Shown: positions 27,880-38,367 of the stretch, piece by piece
Numbering within the stretch: position 1 is the stretch's first letter
Layout of the letters: each line of letters begins with the position of its first letter
Assembly: GCF_003590875.1 (NCBI RefSeq)
Contig: NZ_QYUN01000002.1
Location: forward strand, 868,001-932,000
Length of the DNA stretch: 64,000 bases
DNA from: Noviherbaspirillum cavernae
GTDB lineage: Bacteria; Pseudomonadota; Gammaproteobacteria; Burkholderiales; Burkholderiaceae_D
Reading direction: 5' to 3'
Translations under genes and position numbers: made by a program
Notes under the pieces: generated by a model
Databases searched by the model: none
Told to the model about the DNA's origin: nothing
The model's input: only the letters and a program-made list of their open reading frames with translations

Positions 27880-29805
27880 ATGAGCATTGCCCGTTTGCGA
27901 AGCACGCGGTTTCATCCGGCGACATGGCCGATTGCCGTGAAACTTGCGATGGCGCTGGTGGTGGCATCGCTGGTGCCGATGCTGGTCGTGTCGTACTACA
28001 ACCTGCGCGAGGGGCTCGCCATCACGGCGGCAAACGAAGCCGAGGAACTGGAGCAGATTGCCTCCAGCACCGGCGGCCGGCTCGACCAGTTGATCAAGGA
28101 TACCAAGCACACGATCTCGTATTTCAGCTGGAGCGAGGAACTGATTCACTTGGTGACGGCACCCGACGACGGCAGCCGTGTGCGCGTGGAAGACAAGATG
28201 TCGCGCCTGATCGATGCCAATGAGGATATCGAGTTGTTCATGGTGCTGGACAAGGAGGGCAAGGTTCTGGCATCGACCAAGCCGCGCTATCTGGGACGTG
28301 TGCTGAATTTTCGAGATTATTTCAAGGATGCCGTCCGGGGGCGCAACTATATTTCTGATCTCGAAGTCGGCACGGCAAGCAACAATCCGGGAATGTATTT
28401 TTCCGCGCCGGTGCGCAATCTCGCCGGCAATGTATCCGGTGTCGCGGTGCTGAAACTGAAGGGCGATGCCATCGCCAACATCATGGAAGCGGCGCGCAGC
28501 CGTGAGAAATGGCTGACGACTTTTCTTGTCGATGGCGACGGCATCATCATTTATCACCCCGACGAGAAGGTGCAGTACCGGAGCATGGCGCCGTTGTCGG
28601 CCGAGCTGCAGAAGCGATTGATCGAGGAAAAGCGCTTCGGCATGGATGTGAGCGAGATTCCCGATCTGGGTCTCAAGGACCTGGCCGACAAGATGGTGAA
28701 CGCGACGCAGCCGGGGCATGCGAACTATCTTTCTCCCATCAGCAAGCTGCCGGAAATCGTCGGCTTCGCGCGGCTGACGGAAAAACGCTGGCAGGTCGCG
28801 GTAAGCGAGCATGAGGATATCTATTCCCGTCCGCTGGAACACTTGTTCCGCAATGCGGTCGCCAGCGTCGCGTTGATGGGCGCGCTCTTCGTCGCGTTCG
28901 CGCTGCTGTTCGCGCGCACCTTCACCCGGCCGCTCAAGGCACTCACCGATTCGGCCGGCGCGATCGAAAGAGGGGAACTGGAGCGGGCAAAGGTCCATGT
29001 CGCCACGCAGGACGAATTGGGACAATTGGCACAAACCTTCAATGCGATGATCGACGGCATCAAGGCAAGGCAGCGCGAGCGGGATATTTTCGGCCGGATG
29101 GTGTCGCCGGAAGTGCGCGAGAAACTGCTGACGGGCGAATTGAAGCTGGGCGGAGAAAATCTGCGCGTGTCCGTGCTGTTTTCGGATATTCGCGGCTTCA
29201 GCACCATGTCCGAGAAAATGAGTCCGCACGATGTCGTGCTGCTGCTGAACGAATACCTGACCGAGATGACCGAGGCGGTCCGGCCCTTCGGCGGCTACGT
29301 CAACAATTTCATCGGCGATGCCATCGTGGTGATCTTCGGCGCGCCGGAAGCGCAGGCCGGCAACGAACTGAGCGCGATACGCGCGGCGCTGGCGATGAAG
29401 GCGCGACTGGAAGTGCTGAATCAGCGGCGCAAGGCGATGGACGATCCGCCGCTCGTCACCGGCATCGGCATCAGCACCGGCAAGGTGGTGGCGGGGCAGA
29501 TCGGCTCACTGGAACGCTTCATGTACACCGTGATCGGCGATGCGGTGAATGTCGCGGCGCGTCTGGAAGACTTGACCAAGCAGTTCGACGGCAACCCGAT
29601 TCTGCTCAATGCCGCAACCTGGGAAGGCTGCAAGCACGACGCGCATGGCATCCGGCTCGCGGATCAGGGCATGCAGCGCGTGAAGGGGCGCGCCGAGCCG
29701 GTGCATGTCTATGCCGTATTCCCGGAGGAGGATGTGCAGGCGGGGCGGCAGGACGCCATAGGGGTGACGGTGGAACGCGCACCCGCCCTGCCGGAGCTGC
29801 GTTGA
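27880..29805 (+). CDS. Membrane sensor class III nucleotide cyclase
   Basis: 641 residues from the ATG at 27880 (CAGGGG just upstream); the frame is open to 27736 but that part overlaps the previous gene. Order: helix (about 15-37), periplasmic Cache-like sensor, second helix (about 325-345), HAMP (FTRPLKALTDSAGAIERGELE), class III cyclase domain (about 425-600). Metal-binding Asp are D436 (LFSDIRGFS) and D480 (FIGDAIVV). NVAARLE supplies the transition-state Asn/Arg. The position usually held by the adenine-selecting Lys is Asn476 (NNFIGD). It probably makes cAMP, but the substrate needs testing. Confidence 0.87.
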   Translation: MSIARLRSTRFHPATWPIAVKLAMALVVASLVPMLVVSYYNLREGLAITAANEAEELEQIASSTGGRLDQLIKDTKHTISYFSWSEELIHLVTAPDDGSRVRVEDKMSRLIDANEDIELFMVLDKEGKVLASTKPRYLGRVLNFRDYFKDAVRGRNYISDLEVGTASNNPGMYFSAPVRNLAGNVSGVAVLKLKGDAIANIMEAARSREKWLTTFLVDGDGIIIYHPDEKVQYRSMAPLSAELQKRLIEEKRFGMDVSEIPDLGLKDLADKMVNATQPGHANYLSPISKLPEIVGFARLTEKRWQVAVSEHEDIYSRPLEHLFRNAVASVALMGALFVAFALLFARTFTRPLKALTDSAGAIERGELERAKVHVATQDELGQLAQTFNAMIDGIKARQRERDIFGRMVSPEVREKLLTGELKLGGENLRVSVLFSDIRGFSTMSEKMSPHDVVLLLNEYLTEMTEAVRPFGGYVNNFIGDAIVVIFGAPEAQAGNELSAIRAALAMKARLEVLNQRRKAMDDPPLVTGIGISTGKVVAGQIGSLERFMYTVIGDAVNVAARLEDLTKQFDGNPILLNAATWEGCKHDAHGIRLADQGMQRVKGRAEPVHVYAVFPEEDVQAGRQDAIGVTVERAPALPELR

Positions 29806-29835
29806 CATCGATTCGGGTCGAAGGCGCTGAATGCG

Positions 29836-31203
29836 TCAGCCGTTGCGCATCGCATCCCGCTGCACAACGTGCAGGTACCAGAGCAATCCCGCAGCCACCA
29901 GAGCTAGACTCGCGCTGTTGCCGAACCAGAAACCTGCCGCTCCCCGCAATGCAGGAGGGCTGACACCGAACGGATCCAGTCCCAGCACATATCCGCCACC
30001 GAGTCCCACGCCCCACAGCGCCACTGCGTACATGACGGTCGGTATCACGGCGACCTTGTATGCGCGCAACACGAATGCCGTGGTCACCTGCACCGCATCG
30101 AACAGCTGATAGAAGGCGATGAAGAAGAACAGCGGCAATGCGGCCGCGATGATCGTTTCGTTCGGTGTGTAGGCGCGGACGATCCAGTCGCGCGTCAGCC
30201 AGACCATGCAGCCGATGGTGACGGACAGGATCGCGGCCAGACGGATTCCGCTGAGTCCGACACGCCGGGCCTTTTCCATGTCGCGTGCGCCGATCGCTTG
30301 TGCGACGAGGGTGCTGGTCGCACTGGCGATCGACAGCGGCAGCATGTACAGCACGGTGGCGAAATTGGCCGTGATCTGGTGCCCCGCCACGGCGGTGTCG
30401 CCGATGCGCGCAATGAACAGCGCCATGAAGGTGAAGGCGGTGACCTCGATCAGATAGCTCAAGCCCATCGGAATGCCGAGCTTGAGCAACGCAAGTTGCG
30501 CGGCCCATTTCGGCGGGACGAAGCCGCTGTTGAAAATCGCATAGACGCGGTAGGAGCGGTCCGTCCGCAAGATGATCCATGCGAGCAGGGCCATCAGCCA
30601 CGCAACGACTGCTGTTGCCATCGCGCAGCCTGGGCCGCCGAATGCCGGCAAGCCGAAGCCGCCGAAAATGAACAAGGCATTCAAGGGTACCTTGAGCAGC
30701 AGCGAAATGATTTGAATTGCCATCAGAGCCTTGGGACGGCCGATTGCGGTATTGAACGCGCCGTAGATGCGAAATCCGAGTGTCACGGGTAACGCGAGCG
30801 TGAGGATGCGCAAATACAACGTGCATTTTTCGGTGAGTTCCGGCGACGCGTGCGCCATGGACAGCAAGGGTTGCGGGAACAGCAACGCGACGCAGCCGAT
30901 GACCGAAAGAAACACTGCAAGCCACGCGCCTTGCTTGATCTCGACGCCGATGTCGTCAAAGCGTTGTGCGCCGAACAGTTGCGCGATGATCGGCGAAAGC
31001 GCCTGCAGCACCCCGCTCAGGCCGACGAATACGCTGACGTATATCGAAGCGCCGACCGCCAATGCAGCCAGATCGGTCGCGGAAAAGCGCGATGTCATCG
31101 CCGTGTCGATCACGCCATTGGCGATGACCGCAAGCTGGCCGACCAGAATGGGCCATGCAAGTGCAGCAATGCGGGTGGTATGACGAGGTTTTTTTGCTTG
31201 CAT
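29836..31203 (-). CDS. MATE family multidrug/metabolite exporter
   Basis: 455 residues and 12 predicted helices, with MATE features in both halves: WPILVGQLAVIANGVIDTAM, LSPIIAQLFGAQR and LVAQAIGARDMEKARR. Members export cationic drugs or metabolites using Na+ or H+. It follows the glycosyltransferase gene by nine bases and converges with the cyclase gene. Confidence 0.9.
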   Translation of the reverse strand: MQAKKPRHTTRIAALAWPILVGQLAVIANGVIDTAMTSRFSATDLAALAVGASIYVSVFVGLSGVLQALSPIIAQLFGAQRFDDIGVEIKQGAWLAVFLSVIGCVALLFPQPLLSMAHASPELTEKCTLYLRILTLALPVTLGFRIYGAFNTAIGRPKALMAIQIISLLLKVPLNALFIFGGFGLPAFGGPGCAMATAVVAWLMALLAWIILRTDRSYRVYAIFNSGFVPPKWAAQLALLKLGIPMGLSYLIEVTAFTFMALFIARIGDTAVAGHQITANFATVLYMLPLSIASATSTLVAQAIGARDMEKARRVGLSGIRLAAILSVTIGCMVWLTRDWIVRAYTPNETIIAAALPLFFFIAFYQLFDAVQVTTAFVLRAYKVAVIPTVMYAVALWGVGLGGGYVLGLDPFGVSPPALRGAAGFWFGNSASLALVAAGLLWYLHVVQRDAMRNG

Positions 31204-31212
31204 CCGGCAATG

Positions 31213-32946
31213 CTATCGCTTCACGCGCGCATACAGCCGGAAGCGTTCGTCGCGGTCGGAAGGGCGATGGCCTTCCCACAACAGACGCCAGCGCTGATTC
31301 GCACGCGTGATCAGTTTTGCGCTGCCTGTCTTGCCATCGGGATTCGAGTCCTGCAGCAACAGAAAATCGCAATTTCCCTCGCCGAATCGCGCGAACGGGA
31401 TATCGCCGAAATAGGCAAATGAAGCACGCTGCGCCGGCCGGACGTCGCTATCGACGCAGTTGCGCACCGGCGGAAGATTCTGCGCCAGTTGCTGCGCAAC
31501 GCCTGCATAGCTCTTGCCATAGTTGATCCACGGCAGCCATAGCGTCATCAGCAACAGCCAGCACAGGATGACGCCGCCGGACGACAGCACCACTGCGCGC
31601 CACAAGACGGATGGTTTGCGCGAAACGCGCCAATGCACCAGCACGATCCAGCCGGCCGATGCGCATGCCGCCACGATGAAGGCGATCAGGTTGAATTCCG
31701 GCTTGAATCCAGGCGCGAGCTTGAATGCGTTTTTCGCGATTTGCGCCGGCCAGCCGGTTTGTTTCGCGATCCAGCCGATCCAGATGAATCCGGCGCAGGT
31801 CGTCAAGGTCATGACCGAAAACCAGTCCACGGCATTGATCGCCCCGCGCTTCATGGTCGGCAGGCCGAATGCCGCGAGAATTGCCAATGGCGGCAGCAGC
31901 GGCAGCAGGCTTTCCTCCGTGCGCGGACCGAGGGTCGCCAGCACGACGAACGTGATCAAGTACATCAGCGGAAGCGCAATATGCAAAGGCTGTTGCTGCT
32001 TGCGCCATGCGTAGACCGCCCACGCCGCGAACGGCCATGCCGGCCATGCGAACCAAGGCGTATTCTTCAGCAGGTATTTCGTTGCGTTCCACGAGGGCAT
32101 GCCCAGCTGCTGATAATTCCATGTCATCCAGGCAGCGTATGGCGAGCTGTGGAATGGCCGCACGTAATGGTTGACCGCAAGCCATGTGGCCGCCACTGCC
32201 ATTGCGGCAGGCAGCGTGAAGAGCACCAGCCGGGTCAGCAGCTTCTTGTCCCGCAGCGACGAGAAAATCAGCAGAGCAAACCAGAGCGCGAGCGGCAATA
32301 CCCAGCCGCGAGTGAGCACCAGCAGACCCAGCGTGACGCCCAACAGGAGCGCGGCCCGGCGCGACTGCGCATCGAACAGACGCGCGGCGCCATACATCGA
32401 GAATGCGATCAGCGAAATCTGCAATGCCTCTGTGCTGGTACTGTGGCTATGCAGCAGCAGGCCGAGCGAGCCGAGATAGATCAGCAGTGCGCCGTCGGCA
32501 AGCGTGCGGCCGTAGTCACGCGGTTCCGGTTGGCCGCCGAAGGCAAGGCGAAGCGGCTGGGCTTCGGCACGACGGCCGAGCAGATAGGTGGTGTACCAGA
32601 CGGACATCGATCCGAGCAGGAAAAACACGCCGGTCGAAATCCGGGCAGCCAGCGTGTCGCCAAGCAGCCAGCCGAACAGCTTGATGCAGACCGCGCCGAT
32701 CCAGTAGGCCAGCGGCCCCTTTTCCGGCATCGGCATGCCCACGATATGCGGCCACAGCCAATCCTCCAATCCGCCATGCGCCATCGTCCACATGATGCCG
32801 AAACCGGCGGCGTCTTCCGATTTCCATGGATCGCGTCCGATCAGACCCGGAAGGATGTACAGCAGACAGAGCGCAAACAGTACCCAGCGAGGAAGCGCAT
32901 GCGTGGCGGCTGCGGGAAGGCGGACAGGCTTCATGGTGGGGATCAC
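31213..32946 (-). CDS. ArnT-like membrane glycosyltransferase (GT39/GT83-type)
   Basis: 577 residues with about 11 helices. The first external loop has RDPWKSEDAAGF, with the acidic pair expected for the catalytic site of polyprenyl-phosphate sugar transferases, and HSTSTEALQISLIAFSMYG follows. It probably moves a sugar from a lipid carrier to an envelope acceptor. GTG at 32946 is the longest start; ATG at 32934 (MKPVRLPAAA) is equally plausible. The downstream MATE gene is probably in the same operon. Confidence 0.8.
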   Translation of the reverse strand: MIPTMKPVRLPAAATHALPRWVLFALCLLYILPGLIGRDPWKSEDAAGFGIMWTMAHGGLEDWLWPHIVGMPMPEKGPLAYWIGAVCIKLFGWLLGDTLAARISTGVFFLLGSMSVWYTTYLLGRRAEAQPLRLAFGGQPEPRDYGRTLADGALLIYLGSLGLLLHSHSTSTEALQISLIAFSMYGAARLFDAQSRRAALLLGVTLGLLVLTRGWVLPLALWFALLIFSSLRDKKLLTRLVLFTLPAAMAVAATWLAVNHYVRPFHSSPYAAWMTWNYQQLGMPSWNATKYLLKNTPWFAWPAWPFAAWAVYAWRKQQQPLHIALPLMYLITFVVLATLGPRTEESLLPLLPPLAILAAFGLPTMKRGAINAVDWFSVMTLTTCAGFIWIGWIAKQTGWPAQIAKNAFKLAPGFKPEFNLIAFIVAACASAGWIVLVHWRVSRKPSVLWRAVVLSSGGVILCWLLLMTLWLPWINYGKSYAGVAQQLAQNLPPVRNCVDSDVRPAQRASFAYFGDIPFARFGEGNCDFLLLQDSNPDGKTGSAKLITRANQRWRLLWEGHRPSDRDERFRLYARVKR

Positions 32947-33074
32947 AAGCGACTTGTTCTTATTGGACCGGCGTTATTGTGCCGGAAAACCGCAGGGCGG
33001 TGTTTGCGGCTGCGCGGGTGGGGAGGACAACCATCGCACACATGAAATGCATGTCGTTCGATGGCGTGATCAAC

Positions 33075-33102
33075 AAAAAAGGCAGCCGTAGCTGCCTTTT
33101 TT
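33075..33102 (-). terminator. Intrinsic terminator after rpmE2
   Basis: GGCAGC-CGTA-GCTGCC hairpin flanked by A6 on one side and T6 on the other, so it works in both directions. It lies 17 bases past the rpmE2 stop. Confidence 0.88.
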
Positions 33103-33118
33103 ACGCAAAGCTGCGGAA

Positions 33119-33385
33119 TCAGCCTGCAGTCTGAGTCTTGGAACCGCGATTGCCGTACTTCTGGCGGAATTTTTCCACGCGGCCGGCGGTATCGACGATC
33201 TTGTGCTTGCCGGTGTAGAACGGGTGGGATTCAGCGGAAACTTCAATCTTGATGAGCGGATAATCCTTGCCTTCGAAATTGATGGTTTCCCGGGTATGAA
33301 TGGTCGAACGGGTAACGAATTTGAAGTCGTTGGACATGTCCTGGAACACGACTTCGCGATATTCGGGGTGGATGCCTTCTTTCAT
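33119..33385 (-). CDS. rpmE2: 50S ribosomal protein L31 type B
   Basis: 88 residues from [14 protein letters not shown] at 33385 with GAGGAAAAC upstream; a longer frame to 33460 has no support. It matches L31 and lacks the CxxC zinc pairs, so it is the zinc-independent type B form. Part of the large ribosomal subunit. Other members of this type are often expressed under zinc limitation, but no Zur box was evident. It lies downstream of rho, from which a terminator separates it. Confidence 0.95.
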   Translation of the reverse strand: MKEGIHPEYREVVFQDMSNDFKFVTRSTIHTRETINFEGKDYPLIKIEVSAESHPFYTGKHKIVDTAGRVEKFRQKYGNRGSKTQTAG

Positions 33386-33589
33386 GTTTTCCTCTGGATG
33401 GTTTGGTAGCCAATCGGCACTTCGTCGGTCGTCCTGCTTCTTGACCCGATTGCCGGTCACTTGCCGGGGGGTGAAAACCGGCGATTATACAATGAAATCA
33501 GGGGTTTGCCTTGATATAAAGGCGGACGGGAATGCCCATGCCGGGCCCCGGCGCATGGCTTGCAAAACTGAAAACCTGCCGGCGAAAGA

Positions 33590-33612
33590 AAAGGGCGCAT
33601 GCAGCGCCCTTT
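33590..33612 (-). terminator. Intrinsic terminator after rho
   Basis: Nine-base inverted repeat AAAGGGCGC/GCGCCCTTT with a 5-base loop, 22 bases past the rho stop and followed on the minus strand by a T-rich run. Confidence 0.75.
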
Positions 33613-33633
33613 CCAATGAAAGTCCGATGCGGA

Positions 33634-34899
33634 TCAGCTGCCGCCGCGACGCATCATGTCAAAGAACTCGGCATTGTTCTTCGTGGACTTCATCTTGTCG
33701 AGAATGAATTCCATCGCCTCGATTTCATCCATGCCGTAGAGCAGCTTGCGCAAGACCCAGATCTTCTGCAACTGATCCGGCTTGATCAGCAGTTCTTCGC
33801 GGCGCGTGCCGGACTTGTTGAGATTGATCGATGGATAGACGCGCTTTTCAGCCAGGCGGCGCTCCAGATGCACTTCCATGTTGCCGGTGCCCTTGAACTC
33901 TTCGTAAATCACATCGTCCATGCGGCTGCCGGTTTCGATCAGCGCGGTCGCGATGATGGTGAGAGAGCCGCCTTCCTCGACATTGCGCGCGGCGCCAAAG
34001 AAACGCTTCGGCCGTTGCAGCGCATTCGCATCGACGCCGCCGGTCAGTACCTTGCCGGAGGCCGGGATCACGGTGTTGTAGGCGCGCGCGAGACGTGTGA
34101 TGGAGTCGAGCAGGATCACGACGTCGCGTTTCATTTCGACCAGGCGCTTGGCCTTTTCCAGCACCATTTCGGCGACCTGGACGTGACGCGTCGCCGGTTC
34201 GTCGAAGGTAGAGGCGACCACTTCGCCGCGCACCGAGCGCTGCATTTCGGTCACTTCTTCCGGGCGTTCGTCGATCAGCAGGACGATCAAGACGGTATCG
34301 GGATGATTCGTGGTGATCGCGTGCGCGATGTGTTGCAGCATCACCGATTTGCCGGACTTCGGCGAAGCGACCAAGAGGCCGCGCTGACCGCGACCGATCG
34401 GTGCGATCATGTCGATGATGCGGCCGGTGATGTTTTCCTCGCCGCGCATGTCGCGTTCGAGCGTCAGCACCTTGTTGGGATGCAGCGGCGTCAGATTTTC
34501 AAACAGGATGCGATGCTTGGACGCTTCCGGCGGCTCGCCGTTGACCTTGTCCACCTTCACCAATGCAAAATAGCGCTCGCCGTCTTTCGGGGTGCGGACT
34601 TCGCCCTCGATCGAATCGCCCGTGTGCAGGTTGAAGCGGCGGATCTGCGATGGGGAAATATAAATGTCGTCCGTCGATGCCATGTAGCTGGCGTCCGGCG
34701 AACGCAGGAAACCGAAGCCGTCCGGCAGCACTTCCAGAGCGCCGTCGCCGAAAATCTGCTCGCCCGCTTTCGCGCGCTTCTTCAGGATGGCGAACATCAA
34801 TTCCTGCTTGCGCAAGCGCGCCGCGTTGTCGATTTCGAGTCCGATGGCCATGTCCAGCAGGGCCGAGACGTGGAGCTGCTTTAGTTCAGATAAATGCAT
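33634..34899 (-). CDS. rho: Transcription termination factor Rho
   Basis: 421 residues, normal length. N-terminal helical part ([20 protein letters not shown]), cold-shock-like RNA-binding domain (about 50-120), then the RecA-like ATPase with Walker A around residue 180 ([12 protein letters not shown]), Walker B ([17 protein letters not shown]) and the R-loop region ([13 protein letters not shown]). Hexameric helicase that ends transcription. It follows trxA, the usual betaproteobacterial order. The Walker A reads SPKSGKS where many Rho have PPKAGKT or PPKSGKT. Confidence 0.97.
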   Translation of the reverse strand: MHLSELKQLHVSALLDMAIGLEIDNAARLRKQELMFAILKKRAKAGEQIFGDGALEVLPDGFGFLRSPDASYMASTDDIYISPSQIRRFNLHTGDSIEGEVRTPKDGERYFALVKVDKVNGEPPEASKHRILFENLTPLHPNKVLTLERDMRGEENITGRIIDMIAPIGRGQRGLLVASPKSGKSVMLQHIAHAITTNHPDTVLIVLLIDERPEEVTEMQRSVRGEVVASTFDEPATRHVQVAEMVLEKAKRLVEMKRDVVILLDSITRLARAYNTVIPASGKVLTGGVDANALQRPKRFFGAARNVEEGGSLTIIATALIETGSRMDDVIYEEFKGTGNMEVHLERRLAEKRVYPSINLNKSGTRREELLIKPDQLQKIWVLRKLLYGMDEIEAMEFILDKMKSTKNNAEFFDMMRRGGS

Positions 34900-34971
34900 A
34901 GTGTGTGTGTCCCGGGATGGGAAAAATAAGGTGGGGGAGGGACTTGCGTGGAGTGATTCAACCGGCAGCGG

Positions 34972-34989
34972 GCGGCGCGAACGCGCCGC
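34972..34989. repeat. GC-rich hairpin between trxA and rho
   Basis: GCGGCGCG pairs with CGCGCCGC (perfect 8-bp arms, 2-base centre) in the 109-bp gap between trxA and rho. No T run follows. It could attenuate read-through from trxA or belong to the rho leader; low certainty. Confidence 0.4.
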
Positions 34990-35008
34990 GGCGCTGACGT
35001 TTATTTAG

Positions 35009-35335
35009 TTAGATATTGCTGTCAATGAAGGAGGTGAGTTGGCCCTTGGCCATTGCGCCCACTTTTTGCGCGGCGGGGGCACCGTTCTTGAACAGGATCA
35101 ATGTCGGAATGCCGCGAATGCCGAACTTGGCCGGTACCGCCTGGTTGGCGTCCACGTCCATTTTCGCGATCTGCAGCTTGCCGTCGTACTCTTTCGCGAC
35201 TTCTTCCAGAATCGGGGCGATCATTTTGCAGGGGCCGCACCATTCGGCCCAGAAATCGACCAGGACCGGCTTGTCGGACTTCAATACGTCCGAATCGAAG
35301 GATGTATCAGTGATGTGTTTGATGTTTTCGCTCAT
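35009..35335 (-). CDS. trxA: Thioredoxin 1
   Basis: 108 residues with the active site WCGPCK (Cys33, Cys36) in the standard context [17 protein letters not shown], cis-Pro region GIRGIPTL, and normal length. General cytoplasmic disulfide reductase. It is the first gene of the trxA-rho pair and divergent from the AddB/AddA-like pair. Confidence 0.97.
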   Translation of the reverse strand: MSENIKHITDTSFDSDVLKSDKPVLVDFWAEWCGPCKMIAPILEEVAKEYDGKLQIAKMDVDANQAVPAKFGIRGIPTLILFKNGAPAAQKVGAMAKGQLTSFIDSNI

Positions 35336-35577
35336 GGTTTCCTCAGTGAGAGGGGGAAAGGATATCAGTTGGTGCCTGCGGATTCACCAATCTTGTCGGG
35401 CGGTGCGGGCAACGCATCCTGGACGGCTGTTTACTGTATGGAAACGTCGCGCGCAACTTTATTCATGGTATTGAAAGCTGCGACAAGAGGTAATACGGCG
35501 GGGAATTGGATAAATCATAACCCATTTTCATGAAAAGTGTGGGCGGCCCGCCTGATTTCCAACAGGACTCGCATAGA

Positions 35578-38367
35578 ATGGCAGCGAGTCCATCCGTCGA
35601 AGCTTGTACCTGTGTGCAAGCACCGGTATTTTCGTCGCTTTTTTCCTTGTTTGCTCACATGCTGCAAAGCCCATTGCTGATCGCTCCTGCCGCCGGGTTT
35701 TGGTCGCAGACGGCACGCATCCTGCTGGATCATGGAATGTTGTCGGAGTTCGGCGACAGCCGCATGCAGGATTTTTCCGCCATTCGGATCGTTGTGCCGT
35801 CGTTCTCCCATGCGCCATTCTTGAAAGCGGCGCTGGCCGAGCGCCTGCAACACGCATTCATTCCTCCGCGCATCACGACATTGCAGGCATGGCTCGCGAT
35901 GGCTCCGCCCGATTCGGCTGAAGCGCAGACGGTATCGGACAGCGAGCGCCTGATGGAACTGTACGCCGAACTGCGTCAGCATGGCTGGCTCAAGAAGCTG
36001 TTCGCGGCGCGCCGCAATACGGACTTGCTGCCGTTGGCGCAGACATTGTTGACGCTGTTCGATGAACTGACGCGGGCGCTGTTGCCGTCGATCCAGCTTT
36101 CGCCCGATGCGGCGGAAGCGCGCTGGCAGGCGGCGCTGGAGCAGATCGCGCCTGCGGCCAGAAGCATGCTGTCGGACGAGGCCCAGCTCGTATGGTCCCT
36201 GTGGAAAAGCCAGCTCGATACAAGCGATCCGACGGCGCGCCGTTTTGCCAGGATGATGCGTCTGGCCGAACAGGCCGATGCGCCGCTGGTCTGGATCGGC
36301 GCGGTCGAGGCGGATGCGATGGAGAACGCGTTTCTTGCAGCCTACGGCGCGCGGCAGCCGGTAGTGCCGGTCCGGCTGGATTGGCGCGCGAGTGCGATCG
36401 AGCCTGTCTGTGCACTGGCGTGGCGCGAAATACTCGACGACGACGAATCAATTGCGGCAAACGGTGGCGAATGCGGCGCGGCCGCTACGCCTGCCGGTGT
36501 GACGCTGTGCGCGACCGGCAGTCTGGAAGACGAAGCGGTCCGCGGCGCGCAAACAATCATCGACTGGCTGCAGCAAGGAAAATCGAGCGTTGCGGTCATT
36601 GCGCAAGATCGTGTCGTTGCACGCCGCATCCGCGCCTTGCTGGAACGTGCGCAGATCCAGGTTTCCGATGAAACGGGGTGGAAGCTGTCCACCACGCGCA
36701 CTGCATCGGCGCTCGCCGCGCTGCTCGATGCAGTGGCCACGCGCGCCGAAACTTCATCGCTACTGGATTTGCTGAAATCGCCGTTCCTGTTCGCCGAGGT
36801 CGATGGAAAATCCGAACGGGTCATGGCGATCGAACACGCCTTGCGCCGCGCGAACGTGCTCGGCGGTTGGGAGTCGGCCGTGGCCGCGCTCTCAAGTGAT
36901 CCGCTGGCGCAGGATTCGCTGCAGCGCATCGCGCAGCAGGCGCGCCACTTTACCGGCCGCAAGACACTGTCTGAATGGATAACCGCGACCTACCGCGCGC
37001 TCGATGCGCTCGGCATGCATGCTGCGCTGGCGGTCGATGCCGCCGGGATGCAGGTCATCGCCATGCTGGAGACCTTGAAGCAGGATTGCGCTTCGTCTTC
37101 GCACGCATTCTCGTTTGCGGAATGGCGCGCCTTCATCGGCCTGCAGCTGGAATCGACGCCATTTGTGCCGGCTGACTTCGACCGCCGCGTCGTGATGCTG
37201 CAATTGAACGGTGCGCGCTTGCGTGCATTCGACGCGGTGTTGATGGTGGGCGCGGATGCGGATCATTTGCCGTCACAGCTGGACGAGACCCTGTTCTTCG
37301 CCAATGCGGTGCGGCGCGAGCTTGGTCTTGCGACCCGCGAGATGCGGCATCGCGCGCAGCTGCGTGACTTTGCCGAATTGCTGACCGTCAATCGCGAGGT
37401 GGTGTTGTCGTGGCAGACATTCACGTCAGGCGAACCCAATCCGCCGAGTCCGTGGATCGAGCGCCTGCAGTTGGCGCTGGAGCGCGCGGGGGCAGCGCCA
37501 TTGCCGATGCATCGCGTGGAAATCGCGCCGCATCTGCTGACGGCGCAGACGGTCGCAATGCCCGCCCCGGTCGCGCCACATCTGGTGCCTTCCAGGCTGT
37601 CTGCCAGCGGCTACAACAGCCTGGTAGCCTGCCCCTACCAGTTCTTTGCGACGCGCATGCTGGAACTGCAGGGCATGGACGAGTTGTCCGACATGCCGGA
37701 AAAGCGCGATTACGGTGACTGGCTGCACCGCATATTGACCACGTATCACGAGACGCTGCGCGACAACGGGAGCGCGCTGCAGGATCGCGCGAGCCTGCTG
37801 CAGCAGATTTCGCAGCAGGTGTTCGACGATGAAATCGCCCGCAGCGGGGCCGCGCTCGGCTACTACAGCCGCTGGCAAAAGGCCATGCCGGCCTATCTCG
37901 AATGGGCCAATGCGCGTGAAAGCGAAGGCTGGCATTTCGTCATGGGCGAGGGGAAGTTCGACAAGACGCTGCATTGGGAAGACGGAAAAATCACGCTGCA
38001 TGGGCGCATTGACCGCATCGACGAAAACGGCGCTGGCGAACGCGCGGTGCTCGACTACAAGACAAAAAATTCGACCGCGCTGCGCGACAGGCTGAAAGAG
38101 GGCGAGGATCATCAGCTCGCCTTCTACGGACTGCTGTCCGATCGGCCGGTGGCTCATGCCTCATACGTCGCGCTCGAGCCGGTCAAGGACAAGACCGGCG
38201 CAGTCGATGCGCCGAACTATGAAGAGTGGCAGCGCGCGCTGCAGGCGCAAGTGGTGGCGAACATGCATGCGATCGCGGGCGGCGCGCCCTTGCGCGCCAG
38301 CGGAATCAATCGTGTGTGCGGGTTTTGCGAAGTGCGCGGATTGTGCCGCAAGGGAGCGTGGGAATGA
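35578..38367 (+). CDS. AddB-like PD-(D/E)XK nuclease / inactivated helicase
   Basis: 929 residues from the ATG at 35578, chosen for AGGA ten bases upstream; 35530 and 35659 are alternatives. The N-terminal two thirds resemble a degenerate SF1 helicase (VPSFSHAPFLKAALAERL, RAFDAVLMVGADADHLPSQ). The C-terminal RecB-like nuclease has GRIDRID and LDYKTKN. A CPYQFF cysteine plus CGFCEVRGLC near the end are the four ligands of the AddB-type iron-sulfur cluster. With the next gene it should process double-strand breaks, in the RecBCD-like role. Confidence 0.85.
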   Translation: MAASPSVEACTCVQAPVFSSLFSLFAHMLQSPLLIAPAAGFWSQTARILLDHGMLSEFGDSRMQDFSAIRIVVPSFSHAPFLKAALAERLQHAFIPPRITTLQAWLAMAPPDSAEAQTVSDSERLMELYAELRQHGWLKKLFAARRNTDLLPLAQTLLTLFDELTRALLPSIQLSPDAAEARWQAALEQIAPAARSMLSDEAQLVWSLWKSQLDTSDPTARRFARMMRLAEQADAPLVWIGAVEADAMENAFLAAYGARQPVVPVRLDWRASAIEPVCALAWREILDDDESIAANGGECGAAATPAGVTLCATGSLEDEAVRGAQTIIDWLQQGKSSVAVIAQDRVVARRIRALLERAQIQVSDETGWKLSTTRTASALAALLDAVATRAETSSLLDLLKSPFLFAEVDGKSERVMAIEHALRRANVLGGWESAVAALSSDPLAQDSLQRIAQQARHFTGRKTLSEWITATYRALDALGMHAALAVDAAGMQVIAMLETLKQDCASSSHAFSFAEWRAFIGLQLESTPFVPADFDRRVVMLQLNGARLRAFDAVLMVGADADHLPSQLDETLFFANAVRRELGLATREMRHRAQLRDFAELLTVNREVVLSWQTFTSGEPNPPSPWIERLQLALERAGAAPLPMHRVEIAPHLLTAQTVAMPAPVAPHLVPSRLSASGYNSLVACPYQFFATRMLELQGMDELSDMPEKRDYGDWLHRILTTYHETLRDNGSALQDRASLLQQISQQVFDDEIARSGAALGYYSRWQKAMPAYLEWANARESEGWHFVMGEGKFDKTLHWEDGKITLHGRIDRIDENGAGERAVLDYKTKNSTALRDRLKEGEDHQLAFYGLLSDRPVAHASYVALEPVKDKTGAVDAPNYEEWQRALQAQVVANMHAIAGGAPLRASGINRVCGFCEVRGLCRKGAWE

